Assembly: GCA_007694935.1 (NCBI GenBank)
Contig: REES01000094.1
Span: 1-57,796 of the forward strand
Length of the DNA: 57,796 nt
Reading direction: 5' to 3'
Source of the DNA: Rhodospirillales bacterium
GTDB taxonomy: Bacteria > Pseudomonadota > Alphaproteobacteria > Rhodospirillales > Defluviicoccaceae
Shown piece after piece: positions 8,794-17,080 of the stretch (position 1 is the first letter of the stretch; each line of letters begins with the position of its first letter). The notes beneath the pieces were generated by a model that saw only the letters and a program-made list of their open reading frames with translations, was not told the origin of the DNA and ran no database searches. The translations under genes and the position numbers were made by a program.

Positions 8794-8988
8794 ATGCTCA
8801 CCGGGATCCTGTTGTTGAGCGCATGTTTTGGCGTCCTGTACGTCATATATTGGACGATCAAGAATGACAAGGTCGACAGGCCCGAGGACCAAACCGGCTT
8901 TCTCCAGATGCGCCTGCCCTACGAGGGACAGGAACAGAGTGCCCCAAGGAAAAAGTGGACGAGAACGGGGCGGTCGAGGCGACCCTAG
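8794..8988 (+). CDS. Small single-helix membrane protein
   Basis: A 64-residue protein with a good ribosome site (GAGGTG ending seven bases before the ATG). Residues 1-22 form one hydrophobic helix ending in LYVIYWTIKND, followed by a polar and basic cytosolic tail. Short proteins of this type, with a helix leading into YVIYW-IKND, occur next to exosortase-A polysaccharide genes in proteobacteria, as I recall; the role is unknown. It is divergent from the deacetylase gene, with only about 33 bases between starts. Confidence 0.55.
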   Translation: MLTGILLLSACFGVLYVIYWTIKNDKVDRPEDQTGFLQMRLPYEGQEQSAPRKKWTRTGRSRRP

Positions 8989-9004
8989 ACACGCACGTCA
9001 ACAT

Positions 9005-9035
9005 GCTAATCCATCTTGGCGGCTAATCCATCTTG
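9005..9035. repeat. 17-bp tandem duplication at the stop of the GT4 gene
   Basis: The 14-base string GCTAATCCATCTTG occurs at 9005-9018 and again at 9022-9035, a 17-base period. The second copy encodes the last codons and stop of the reverse glycosyltransferase gene; the first copy is an untranslated duplicate just past the stop. It looks like a simple slippage event. Confidence 0.85.
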
Positions 9036-10297
9036 TCGGTCGCCGGACCGCCTGCAATCAATGAGTCGAACAGGTCAAGCTGACCGGCTGTCGTCGGCCC
9101 CCAGCCGAATCCTTCGGCGTAGGCACGGGTCGCCTCGCGGCGCGGCGGCGCGTTCAGAAGACCTTGAACCGCAGCGGCGATCGCCGCCGGTGTCGCGTCG
9201 TTGACCAGTGCACCCGCCTCCGGCGCCGCAACGACCTCAGGCGCCCCCCATACGCGGGTTGCCACCACGGGCGTGCCGCACGCCATGGCTTCCAACAAGA
9301 CGTTGGCCCAGCCTTCGCGGCTGGATGCGAGAACCAGCACGTCGGCGGCACTGTAATAGCTGCGGAGTTCCTGGTGCGGAACCGCACCCAGGAAACGTAC
9401 CCGATCCGCCACGCCCTCGGCGACGGCAAGCCGCTCCAGCGCCCCCGACTGCGGCCCCTCGCCGGCAATCATCAAAGTCGCTCCCGGAAGCCGAGGAAGC
9501 GCCCGAATGACCAGATCGTGGCGCTTGCGTTCGATCAGACCGCCGACGCACAGCAGGACCGGCGGCGACAGACCGAGCCGGTCCCGAACCGCGGCAGGAT
9601 CTACCGGCCGGAACATGTCGAGATCCACACCGTTGCGCAGGACCCGAACCTTCTCGGCCGGCACACCCAACGATACCAGTTCGTCCTTCAGCGCTTGGCA
9701 CACGGTGATCAGACCGTCGGCCGCCGCAGCTGCCCAGCGAATCATTCGGCGCGCCATCGGGAATTGCGGGATCAGGTTGATGTCGGTGCCCCGCGCGGTA
9801 ATCGTCACCGGCCTGCCCGATGCGCGCCCGAGCAGCACCGCTGCCACACCATCCGGGAAGAAATAGTGCGCATCGATCAGTTGGAAATCGAACCCGGATG
9901 CCCGTACGTCCCGGACGGCGGCGAGGCTGCTCCGGTACAAGGTCCAGGGTGTCAGGTTCATGCCGATCTTGGGGATGACCAGATAGCGCGGATGGCGGAC
10001 CTGGAGATCGTGGCGTCGTTCCTCGCGGGGCACCTTGGCAAAGGTGGCGTAGCCGCCGAAGCGCGGGTGGCTACTGGGAAACCAGGGTACGGGTGCCACC
10101 ACCTGCGCCGTCACCGCCCCGCTGGCGCACAGGTGACGCAGGCGGTTCTCGACAAACACGCCATGAACCGGCTGGGCCGCGTTGGGGAACAGCGTCGTGT
10201 AGGTCAGGATGCGGAGCGGTGCGGTGCGGTCCCCGCGGCGTGGTCCGGAAGTCTCACCCACCGTCGCATCGATCGGCCCGGCATCACCGTCCATCAA
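9023..10297 (-). CDS. Glycosyltransferase family 4
   Basis: A 424-residue GT-B transferase. The N-terminal domain begins at LRILTYTTLFPN, followed by HGVFVENRLRHL, a form common in exopolysaccharide transferases. The donor-binding half has ITARGTDINLIPQ, RVLRNGVDLDMFRPVD, LLCVGGLIERKRHD, and SSREGWANVLLEAMACG, the E-x7-E region. The ATGA at 10294-10297 is shared with the preceding reverse gene, so the two transferases are translationally coupled. The first 25 residues precede the fold and may not all be translated. Likely role: one elongation step in exopolysaccharide assembly at the cytosolic face of the inner membrane. Confidence 0.87.
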   Translation of the reverse strand: MMDGDAGPIDATVGETSGPRRGDRTAPLRILTYTTLFPNAAQPVHGVFVENRLRHLCASGAVTAQVVAPVPWFPSSHPRFGGYATFAKVPREERRHDLQVRHPRYLVIPKIGMNLTPWTLYRSSLAAVRDVRASGFDFQLIDAHYFFPDGVAAVLLGRASGRPVTITARGTDINLIPQFPMARRMIRWAAAAADGLITVCQALKDELVSLGVPAEKVRVLRNGVDLDMFRPVDPAAVRDRLGLSPPVLLCVGGLIERKRHDLVIRALPRLPGATLMIAGEGPQSGALERLAVAEGVADRVRFLGAVPHQELRSYYSAADVLVLASSREGWANVLLEAMACGTPVVATRVWGAPEVVAAPEAGALVNDATPAAIAAAVQGLLNAPPRREATRAYAEGFGWGPTTAGQLDLFDSLIAGGPATDKMD

Positions 10298-11523
10298 CCG
10301 GTTCCCCGTGCTCGACCATGGTTGGATCGCGTGGCTTCCGGCAGCAGCTCGTCGAAGACGGCCTGATACGCGCAGACCATTCGCTCCAGCGTGTAGTGCC
10401 GTCGGACATGCTCCCGGTTGCGCTGGCCCAGACGGCGGCGCAGATCTGCATCCCCGGTCAGCCTCGCCAGCGCCTCGGCGAGCTGATCCTCGTTGTCTTT
10501 CGGGATGACGAACGGCCGGTTTTCCGTTGACAGGATTCGCTTCACGTCCCCGACGTCCGTCGCGACCACCGGCCGGGCCGCCGCCATCGCCTGCAAGACA
10601 CTGTTCGGCATCTGCTCGGTATCCGACATCAGGACAAAGATATCAAACCCCGGCAGGATGGTTTCCACCGCGTCGACGTGGCCGAGAAACCGTATCCATC
10701 CCCCGAGCCCGAGAGCAGCAGCCTCGGCTGCCAGCGCCGCCCGTTCCGGCCCGTCGCCGGCAATCACCAGTCGCACCGGGCGGTCACGACCGACCCGCGA
10801 TACCAGCCTCAGCAGCCGGGCCAGATTCTTCTCGGGACGCAACGGAGCCACCGTGCCGATCACGACCTCGCTCGGGTCCGCCCGGAACATCGGGTTCGCG
10901 ACACCGGGCTCGCCCGTGAAGCGGGTCGTGTCCACGCCATTGGGGATGACCACGATCTTGCGGTCACCCAGCTTCCAGACGTGCGTCGCAATGTCGGCCA
11001 GGGTCTGCGACGGTACCACCAGTCGCCGGGTGCGCGCCAGAGCCAGCCGGCGCATGACGGCGCGCCGGCGCAGCTGGCCGTCGGCCTCCTCGACCCCGAA
11101 CCCGCTCTCCAGGTGGATGTGCGGACAGACCGGCGCCAGCGTGTTGGCCAGCGCCCATTCGATCGCACCCCAGTTGTAGGTGAGCAGCAGGTTCGGCCGC
11201 AGCCCCCGTAAAACCTGCTGCGCCTCCAAGACGCTGGCGATCAGACTCGACCGCCGGACCGAACCGCACTGCTGATAGTCCACCCCCGTCTCAATCCGGT
11301 CGCGGGCATCGTAGCAGCCGTCCAGCGCCAGCACGGCATGCCGGTAGCCTGCACCAAGCCGGTTCATCAACGTGGCGATCCGTACCTGGACGCCGCCGAT
11401 GCCGAACGTGGGGAAGACATGCAAAAGTTGCACTTGGCAAGAGGCACAACCTCTGTCTAAAGGCACGGCGCTCTGCACTATCACTTGATCATTTATTTGG
11501 AACCAACTATCCCGGCGACCCAC
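10294..11523 (-). CDS. Glycosyltransferase family 4
   Basis: Up to 409 residues. The fold starts at LLHVFPTFGIGGVQVR, the glycine-rich acceptor-domain loop, and continues with VIPNGVDTTRFTGE, GTVAPLRPEKNLARLL and SDTEQMPNSVLQAMAAARPVV in the donor domain. The frame opens at a GTG at 11523, but the fold only begins about 32 codons later, and an in-frame GTG at 11433 would fit it exactly; neither has a strong ribosome site. The gene shares ATGA with the next transferase downstream, forming a two-gene reverse operon. Probably another exopolysaccharide elongation enzyme; substrate unknown. Confidence 0.85.
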   Translation of the reverse strand: MGRRDSWFQINDQVIVQSAVPLDRGCASCQVQLLHVFPTFGIGGVQVRIATLMNRLGAGYRHAVLALDGCYDARDRIETGVDYQQCGSVRRSSLIASVLEAQQVLRGLRPNLLLTYNWGAIEWALANTLAPVCPHIHLESGFGVEEADGQLRRRAVMRRLALARTRRLVVPSQTLADIATHVWKLGDRKIVVIPNGVDTTRFTGEPGVANPMFRADPSEVVIGTVAPLRPEKNLARLLRLVSRVGRDRPVRLVIAGDGPERAALAAEAAALGLGGWIRFLGHVDAVETILPGFDIFVLMSDTEQMPNSVLQAMAAARPVVATDVGDVKRILSTENRPFVIPKDNEDQLAEALARLTGDADLRRRLGQRNREHVRRHYTLERMVCAYQAVFDELLPEATRSNHGRARGTG

Positions 11524-11848
11524 TTTTCTACGCCAACTTGAGTGTCATGAAGCAGATGAGCATCGCAAACCGAGGCGGCGTGCCGAACATGGCTTTCCCG
11601 GCAGTTGGCCACGAGATCATCACCCATGCCCGTCATGGTTTCCAGGGCTTTGCACGGCCGGGTCCTCCGCCCGGCCTGGACCGAGAGGCCTTCGCCGCCG
11701 CGCGCGTGGCTCGACGCTGCCGATGGCGCGGCGTCGGAAGCGGCCATGCGGCCCGTTCGGGGGCTGGTCTTCGCAGACGCGAAACGATACCATGCCAGCA
11801 ATCCGTAACCACACGGGCCGTGACGTTCGGCCGGATCGGGAGGAACCC
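11524..11848. other. Divergent intergenic region
   Basis: About 325 bases between the reverse glycosyltransferase and the forward hemerythrin gene. Nothing coding is convincing; promoters for both directions should lie here, but no clear boxes stand out. Confidence 0.45.
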
Positions 11849-12271
11849 GTGACGCTACTCCACTGGCGGACCAGCATGAGTCTGGGGGAGCCAAGCATCG
11901 ACGCCGACCATAAGCACCTCATTGACATCCTCAACCGTTTACATTTCCTGAAGCTCGCCGGCGACGATGCCGGCTCCATCGAAGCGGTTCTCGGCCAGCT
12001 GGTGGAATACGCCCGTGGTCACTTCGGTCGGGAGGAGGCGCTGATGCGCCGCTGTGGTTTCCCCGATCTTGACCGTCACCGCCAGCAGCATCGCGCCCTC
12101 TGCGAGACCTTGACCGAATTTCGCCTCAGCTTCCATAACGATCCCGGCACCTTCGACATGGAGCGCTTCTACGACTTCGTCGCCGACTGGCTGCTGGTCC
12201 ACGTGATCAAGGAAGACATGAAGCTGAGGCCCCACCTGGCGCGAGCCGGCCTGCTTGCCACCACCGGCTGA
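11849..12271 (+). CDS. Bacteriohemerythrin
   Basis: A 140-residue non-heme di-iron oxygen-binding protein. The hemerythrin ligand set is complete: DADHKHL in the first helix, HFGREEALM with His and Glu in the second, DRHRQQH in the third, and HVIKED in the fourth. I placed the start at the GTG at 11849 because GGGAGG lies six bases upstream and the hemerythrin fold begins at once (LLHWRTSMSLG); the frame is open further upstream without a ribosome site. Single-domain forms bind O2 or buffer it for oxygen-sensing or oxygen-using enzymes. No signalling domain is attached. Confidence 0.9.
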   Translation: MTLLHWRTSMSLGEPSIDADHKHLIDILNRLHFLKLAGDDAGSIEAVLGQLVEYARGHFGREEALMRRCGFPDLDRHRQQHRALCETLTEFRLSFHNDPGTFDMERFYDFVADWLLVHVIKEDMKLRPHLARAGLLATTG

Positions 12272-12351
12272 CGCCCCGGTCGCCCCCCCGGTCGCCAGCC
12301 GGGTGACGCGTCTCATCCCATCTGATAGCCTGGACGAAGCAGGGAGATGTG

Positions 12352-12825
12352 ATGATGACGCACGCGGTGGAACGCTCTCAAGAGCCAGGGCTGTTGCCTC
12401 CAACCTACTGGTTCGGCTGCGCGCTGCTGATGGTGGCGGCGCATGCCCTGGTGCCGGTGTTTCGGTGGGGATCACCACCCGCCACATGGCTCGGCTTGGC
12501 ACTGTTCGCGGCGGCAATCGGCCTTGCCGGATGGGCAGGCTGGACGTTTCGGCGCCACGACACGACGGTCCACCCGTTCGAGGAGACGACCCGCCTGGTG
12601 ACCGGCGGCCCCTACCGCTATTCCCGCCATCCCATGTACCTCGGGCTGGCGACCGCCCTGGTGGGCCTCGCCTTCGTGCTCGGCTCGCTGACGCCGATCC
12701 TGGTACTGCCGCTTTTCCTCTGGCTCATCACCACCCGGTTCATAGAGCCGGAAGATCGCGCGCTGGAGGCCCGTTTCGGTGACGAGTTCCGCACCTGGAG
12801 CGCCCGGGTGCGCCGCTGGCTGTGA
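12352..12825 (+). CDS. Isoprenylcysteine carboxylmethyltransferase family (PEMT/ICMT-like) membrane protein
   Basis: A 157-residue inner-membrane protein with about four hydrophobic segments. Between the second and third lies the hallmark LVTGGPYRYSRHPMYLG, and near the C-terminus FIEPEDRALEARFGDEF, the SAM-binding pattern of the ICMT/PEMT family. Bacterial members methylate unknown small molecules or lipids; there is no prenylated protein substrate to suggest here. Three ATG codons follow AGGGAG; I took the first (12352). It precedes rlmN by 21 bases and may share its transcript. Confidence 0.82.
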   Translation: MMTHAVERSQEPGLLPPTYWFGCALLMVAAHALVPVFRWGSPPATWLGLALFAAAIGLAGWAGWTFRRHDTTVHPFEETTRLVTGGPYRYSRHPMYLGLATALVGLAFVLGSLTPILVLPLFLWLITTRFIEPEDRALEARFGDEFRTWSARVRRWL

Positions 12826-12846
12826 CGGCGGCCGGCGATCGCACGC

Positions 12847-14016
12847 ATGAACGAGATGGCCCAAGTTCCCCGCACCAGCCTGGTCGGCCTCAGCCGGACC
12901 GAACTCGGCGCGGCGCTGGCCGAGCTGGGCGAGCAGCCGTTCCGTGTCCGTCAGCTTTGGCACTGGATCTACCACCGGGGGGCCCGCGATTTCGCCGGCA
13001 TGACCAGTCTCGGCCGCAGCCTCCGGGGGCGGCTGGCCGAACGCTTCACCGTCGACCGGCCGGCAGTCTCTCGGGAGCAGGCCTCGCGGGACGGCTCCCG
13101 GAAGTGGCTGCTGCGGTTCTCCGACGGCAACGAGGCGGAGACGGTACTGATCCCGGAAGAGGACCGGGGCGCACTCTGCGTCTCCTCCCAGGTGGGCTGC
13201 ACCCTGACCTGCAAGTTCTGCCATACCGGCACCCAACGGCTGGTACGCAACCTCACGGCCGGCGAGATCATCAGCCAGATGTTGGTGGCCAAGGACGCCA
13301 CCGGCGAGTGGCCCACCCCGAAGGAGGGCCGGCTGCTCTCCAACATCGTGCTCATGGGCATGGGGGAGCCGCTGTTCAACTACGACGCCGTCGCCAAAGC
13401 CCTCAAGATCATCATGGACGGAGAGGGGCTGGCGGTATCGCGGCGGCGGATCACCCTGTCCACCGCCGGCGTGGTGCCGATGATCCCCCGGGTCGGGGAA
13501 GAACTCGGCGTCAACCTGGCGGTCAGCCTGCACGCCGTCACCGACGAGCTTCGGGACATTCTGGTTCCACTCAATCGCAAGTATCCCATTGCCGAGCTTC
13601 TGGAGGCCTGCCGGACCTACCCCGGGGCCAGCAACGCCCGGCGCATCACCTTCGAGTACGTGCTGTTGAAGGGCGTCAATGATGCCCCGGCCGATGCCCG
13701 CGCGCTTGCCCGGCTGCTCGATGGCATTCCGGCCAAGGTCAACCTGATCCCGTTCAACGCCTGGCCCGGCGCGCCGTTCGAGAACAGCCCCCCTGATGTC
13801 GCGGCCCGGTTCGCCGCCATCCTCAACGACGCTGGGTACTCCGCCCCCATCCGGGTGCCCCGGGGCCGCGACATCATGGCGGCGTGCGGCCAGCTCCGCT
13901 CTGCCAGTGAACGCGAACGGCTGAGCCGCTTCAAGGCACGCCAGGCCGCCGGCATTGCCGACGACGACCACGCGCCGCCTCGGCCCCAACCGGATGTGCA
14001 CATCCTGCCGACTTGA
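12847..14016 (+). CDS. rlmN: Dual-specificity 23S rRNA A2503 / tRNA A37 C2-methyltransferase RlmN
   Basis: A 389-residue radical-SAM enzyme that methylates C2 of adenosine 2503 in 23S rRNA and A37 in some tRNAs. The cluster-binding motif CTLTCKFC is at about residue 117. The conserved [12 protein letters not shown] and STAGVVPMI follow, and the resolving cysteine is in MAACGQL near residue 347. An N-terminal accessory domain ([14 protein letters not shown]) is present. Length and motifs are those of a normal, active enzyme. A long antisense frame over this gene is a GC artefact. Confidence 0.95.
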   Translation: MNEMAQVPRTSLVGLSRTELGAALAELGEQPFRVRQLWHWIYHRGARDFAGMTSLGRSLRGRLAERFTVDRPAVSREQASRDGSRKWLLRFSDGNEAETVLIPEEDRGALCVSSQVGCTLTCKFCHTGTQRLVRNLTAGEIISQMLVAKDATGEWPTPKEGRLLSNIVLMGMGEPLFNYDAVAKALKIIMDGEGLAVSRRRITLSTAGVVPMIPRVGEELGVNLAVSLHAVTDELRDILVPLNRKYPIAELLEACRTYPGASNARRITFEYVLLKGVNDAPADARALARLLDGIPAKVNLIPFNAWPGAPFENSPPDVAARFAAILNDAGYSAPIRVPRGRDIMAACGQLRSASERERLSRFKARQAAGIADDDHAPPRPQPDVHILPT

Positions 14017-14027
14017 AGCGGGCCGTC

Positions 14028-14072
14028 ACCGTCGCTAAGCCTTACCGGCACATCCGATCCTCCAGCGACGGT
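14028..14072. repeat. 9-bp inverted repeat downstream of rlmN
   Basis: ACCGTCGCT (14028-14036) pairs perfectly with AGCGACGGT (14064-14072) across a 27-base loop in the rlmN-GT39 spacer. It lacks a T-run, so a terminator is doubtful; it may be an mRNA structure or chance in GC-rich sequence. Confidence 0.35.
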
Positions 14073-14088
14073 TCCGTCACCCCGATCC

Positions 14089-15762
14089 ATGCAACGATTC
14101 TTTCTCACCGGCTTCCGGCCTTACTTGATCCTGACCCTGATCTGCGCGTGCCTGTATACGCCGGGCCTCACCGCCATTCCGGTGCTCGACCGGGACGAAG
14201 CGCGCTATGTCCAGGCTACCCGGCAGATGCTGGAGAGCGGGGATTTCATCGACATCCGCTTTCAGGAAGAGCCCCGCTACAAGAAGCCGGTGGCGGTGTA
14301 TTGGCTGCAGGCGGCCACGGTCGCGCTGGTCAGCGACGCCGCCGCGACCGAGGTCTGGCCCTACCGGATCCCGTCGGCGGTCGGGGCCTGGATCGCCGTG
14401 CTGCTGACATTTGCGTTCGGGGCGCGCCTGCTCGACCGGCGATCGGCGCTGCTGGGGGCCGTGCTGCTAGCCTCCTCGCTGATGCTGATGCTGGAGGCGC
14501 ATCAGGCCAAGACCGACGCGGTGCTGCTGGCCACCGTCGTGGCGACGCTGGGGGCGCTCGGCCATTTCTACGTCGCCGCCCGCCGGCAGGAGGAACTGCC
14601 CGTACCGAAACGGTGGATCGGGGGAATGGCCGCGGTGTTCTGGATCAGCCTCGGCCTCGGGGTCCTGGTCAAGGGACCGGTGTTGCCCATGGTCGTGGTG
14701 GCCACCACCGCGCTGCTGGTCGCCTGGGACCGCGACTGGCGCTGGCTCAGGCCCCTCCAGCCGTTGAAGGGGATGCTGCTGGCCGCGCTGGTGGTGCTGC
14801 CGTGGGCCGGCGCCATGGCGATCGAAAGCGGCCTCGCCTTCTTCACCGAGGCGGTGGAGGGCGACATCCTGCCCAAACTGATCTCCGGGCACGAAAGCCA
14901 TGGCGCGCCGCCAGGCTACTACGCGCTGCTGATGGTGGCGTTCTTCTGGCCCGGCTCGCTGCTGGCACTGCCGGCGCTGGTGGCGGCCTGGGGGGAGCGG
15001 ACGGCGGCCGGGGTGCGGTTCTGCTTCGCTTGGCTGATTCCCGCCTGGATCGTGTTCGAACTGGTGCCGACCAAGCTGCCCCACTATGTCCTGCCCCTCT
15101 ACCCCGCGCTCGCGTTGCTGACGGCGTATGCGGTGCTGGCTGCGGTGGCGGCAGGCCGCGCCATCGTCACGCGCCGCTGGCCGGTGGTCTGGTACGGCGC
15201 CTGGGCCGCCGTCGGCGGCATCCTGGCGGTGGCGGCGATCGCGGTACCGCCGATCCTGGGTGACGGCTTTACCGCTTGGTCGCTGTTGGCCGCCCCTGCG
15301 GCCGCCGGCGCCGGGGCCGCCGGGTTCATCCTGGCGCGACGGCAACGACCGCTGGCCGCACTTGCGGCTGGCGTGACCCTCGGTGCCGTGGCACTCGTCA
15401 CGATCATGGAAGGCGTCGTGGTCCGGGCAAGCGATCTCTGGGTCAGCCGCAGCATCCATGCGGTGGTGGCTGACTTGGCGCCGGCCCCGCGGCCGCCGGT
15501 GGCGGTCAGCGGCTTCTCGGAGCCGAGCGTGGTGTTCCTGCTCGGCACCGATACCGTGCTGGGCGTCGGTGCGGTCGCGGCCGAGCATCTTCTGGCCGAG
15601 CCGGACGCCCTTGCGGTGGTGGAGGAACGCCAGGAGAGCGCATTCCGGGACACGCTCGGCGATCAGGTCGATGCCCTGGAGAGCCTCGCCTCGGTGACCG
15701 GACTCAACTATTCCCGCGGGCGCACTGTCACCCTGACGGTCTACCGGCTGGCGTCGCCGTAG
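14089..15762 (+). CDS. ArnT-like glycosyltransferase family 39 membrane protein
   Basis: A 557-residue polytopic inner-membrane protein. The first periplasmic loop has DRDEARYVQATRQML, with the acidic pair that is catalytic in GT-C enzymes, then FQEEPRYKKPVAVYWLQA, both hallmarks of ArnT/PMT-like transferases. Around a dozen hydrophobic segments follow, including one with LGVLVKGPVLPMV and TKLPHYVLPLYPALALL. The soluble C-terminal domain starts near residue 450. Such enzymes take a sugar from undecaprenyl phosphate and add it to lipid A or another periplasmic acceptor. Without an adjacent arn operon the substrate stays open. Confidence 0.85.
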   Translation: MQRFFLTGFRPYLILTLICACLYTPGLTAIPVLDRDEARYVQATRQMLESGDFIDIRFQEEPRYKKPVAVYWLQAATVALVSDAAATEVWPYRIPSAVGAWIAVLLTFAFGARLLDRRSALLGAVLLASSLMLMLEAHQAKTDAVLLATVVATLGALGHFYVAARRQEELPVPKRWIGGMAAVFWISLGLGVLVKGPVLPMVVVATTALLVAWDRDWRWLRPLQPLKGMLLAALVVLPWAGAMAIESGLAFFTEAVEGDILPKLISGHESHGAPPGYYALLMVAFFWPGSLLALPALVAAWGERTAAGVRFCFAWLIPAWIVFELVPTKLPHYVLPLYPALALLTAYAVLAAVAAGRAIVTRRWPVVWYGAWAAVGGILAVAAIAVPPILGDGFTAWSLLAAPAAAGAGAAGFILARRQRPLAALAAGVTLGAVALVTIMEGVVVRASDLWVSRSIHAVVADLAPAPRPPVAVSGFSEPSVVFLLGTDTVLGVGAVAAEHLLAEPDALAVVEERQESAFRDTLGDQVDALESLASVTGLNYSRGRTVTLTVYRLASP

Positions 15763-15807
15763 CACGAGGATCGGGGCGGCGCCGGCGACAGCACAACCAT
15801 TACCTTC

Positions 15808-15823
15808 GGCGGGCCGACCCGCC
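15808..15823. terminator. Possible bidirectional hairpin between GT39 and hemY
   Basis: GGCGGG-CCGA-CCCGCC forms a six-pair stem with a four-base loop in the short spacer between two convergent genes. No proper T-run follows on either strand. Position suggests a terminator, sequence only weakly. Confidence 0.3.
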
Positions 15824-15840
15824 CCTTCCGCCGGTACGAG

Positions 15841-17076
15841 CTACGAGCTCGCAGCCGCCGCCGGCGGCGGCGGGGATGGTGGCGCCGATGCCGCGCCGGG
15901 CAGGCCGCCACCGGTCTCGCCGCTGGCACGCAGCAGCCACGACCGGGCTCGGACCAGATCGCCGTGCTCCGCTTCTTCCAGTTGCGCCATCAGGCGGCAC
16001 ACCCGGGGTGGCGCCTGATCGTCGGCGACCGCCTCCAGGGCGGTCCGCGCCTCCCCCCAATTCTGCCCTTCGAGCGCCGCCTGGGCGACGGCCAATCGGC
16101 TTTCCAGGTGCCCCGGCTTGAAGTCGGCGAGTCGGCGCGCCGCGGCCAGCTTCTGGGTGGCGTCGTCCGCCTTCTTGGCCTGGAAGTAGACCCGCACCAG
16201 CTCCGGCGCGGGGTTGCGCTGCCAGGCATCCTCGATCACCCCGGCAGCCTTGCGATGGCGGCCCTCGGCAATGCACATCTCCGCCCAGCGAACCGCAGCC
16301 GGGACGTGGCCGGGCAGTTCCTTGTAAGCCCGGCGGGCCCAGCGCAGCGCCTCGAACCCTTTGGCCCTCCTGCTTTGCTGATAGTAGAGGTTGGCCTTCT
16401 CCTGGCCGGACTGGCTGGCCGGGATCAGCTTCATCTTGACCGCCTCGTCCAAGGTAACGGCCGCATCACCCCAGTCCCCGGTCCGCTTCTGCAGATCATA
16501 GAGCGTCTGCGTCACCCACTCGCTGCGGGGATTGAGCCGGTACGCGCGCCGCGCCAGGGTCAGGGCCTCCGCCCAATCCTCGCGCTTGATCGCCTGCAGA
16601 AGAAGGCCGCGCACACCGAGAAATTCGGTCGTCGGCTGGTCACGCATCGCCTCGAAGAAGCGCTTGGCGGCCTGCTCATCCCCCTCCATCTGTGCCGCCT
16701 GCGCGGACAGCAGCATGGTGAGCGGCGGATCGTTCAGGTATTCCGTCGCCCGGCGTGCCTGCCGGCGGGCGGTGTCGGCGTCGCCGGCAGCGACTGCCAC
16801 CAAGCCCCGGCTCAGCGCCGAATAGCCGTGGCGGCGGCGGCGGTCACGGCGGATCCGGCCGACCCACTTGGGCGCGCTCAGCACCGACCACCAGAGCCGG
16901 TACAGCAGCGCCACCAAGGCGGCGAACACCAGCACCGCCGCCAGCAGCACCGCCGCCGAGGTGTCGATGCGATAATCCTGCCACTCCAGCGTCACCACGC
17001 CGGGATGACCCGCCAGCCAGCCGGCGACCAGCGCAACAACGCCGATGACGATCAGGAACAGACCCCAGCGCAGCAT
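15841..17076 (-). CDS. hemY: HemY-like heme-biosynthesis-associated TPR protein
   Basis: A 411-residue inner-membrane protein. The start is the ATG at 17076, giving MLRWGLFLIVIGVVALVAGW as a first membrane helix and a second near residues 40-62, followed by TPR-type helical repeats (GLVAVAAGDADTARRQ, LTLARRAYRLNPRSEW, ALRWARRAYKELPGHV). This is the HemY N-domain architecture; the protein is genetically linked to hemC/hemD but its biochemical role is unsettled. It is the last gene of the reverse hemC-hemD-mitofilin-hemY run and starts four bases after the mitofilin stop. The C-terminus is Ala/Pro-rich. Confidence 0.88.
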   Translation of the reverse strand: MLRWGLFLIVIGVVALVAGWLAGHPGVVTLEWQDYRIDTSAAVLLAAVLVFAALVALLYRLWWSVLSAPKWVGRIRRDRRRRHGYSALSRGLVAVAAGDADTARRQARRATEYLNDPPLTMLLSAQAAQMEGDEQAAKRFFEAMRDQPTTEFLGVRGLLLQAIKREDWAEALTLARRAYRLNPRSEWVTQTLYDLQKRTGDWGDAAVTLDEAVKMKLIPASQSGQEKANLYYQQSRRAKGFEALRWARRAYKELPGHVPAAVRWAEMCIAEGRHRKAAGVIEDAWQRNPAPELVRVYFQAKKADDATQKLAAARRLADFKPGHLESRLAVAQAALEGQNWGEARTALEAVADDQAPPRVCRLMAQLEEAEHGDLVRARSWLLRASGETGGGLPGAASAPPSPPPPAAAASS

Positions 17077-17080
17077 CGGA

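Noticed and set aside
12472-14001. Reverse open frame of 509 codons
   Set aside because: Antisense to the methyltransferase-like gene and rlmN, both of which carry complete motifs.
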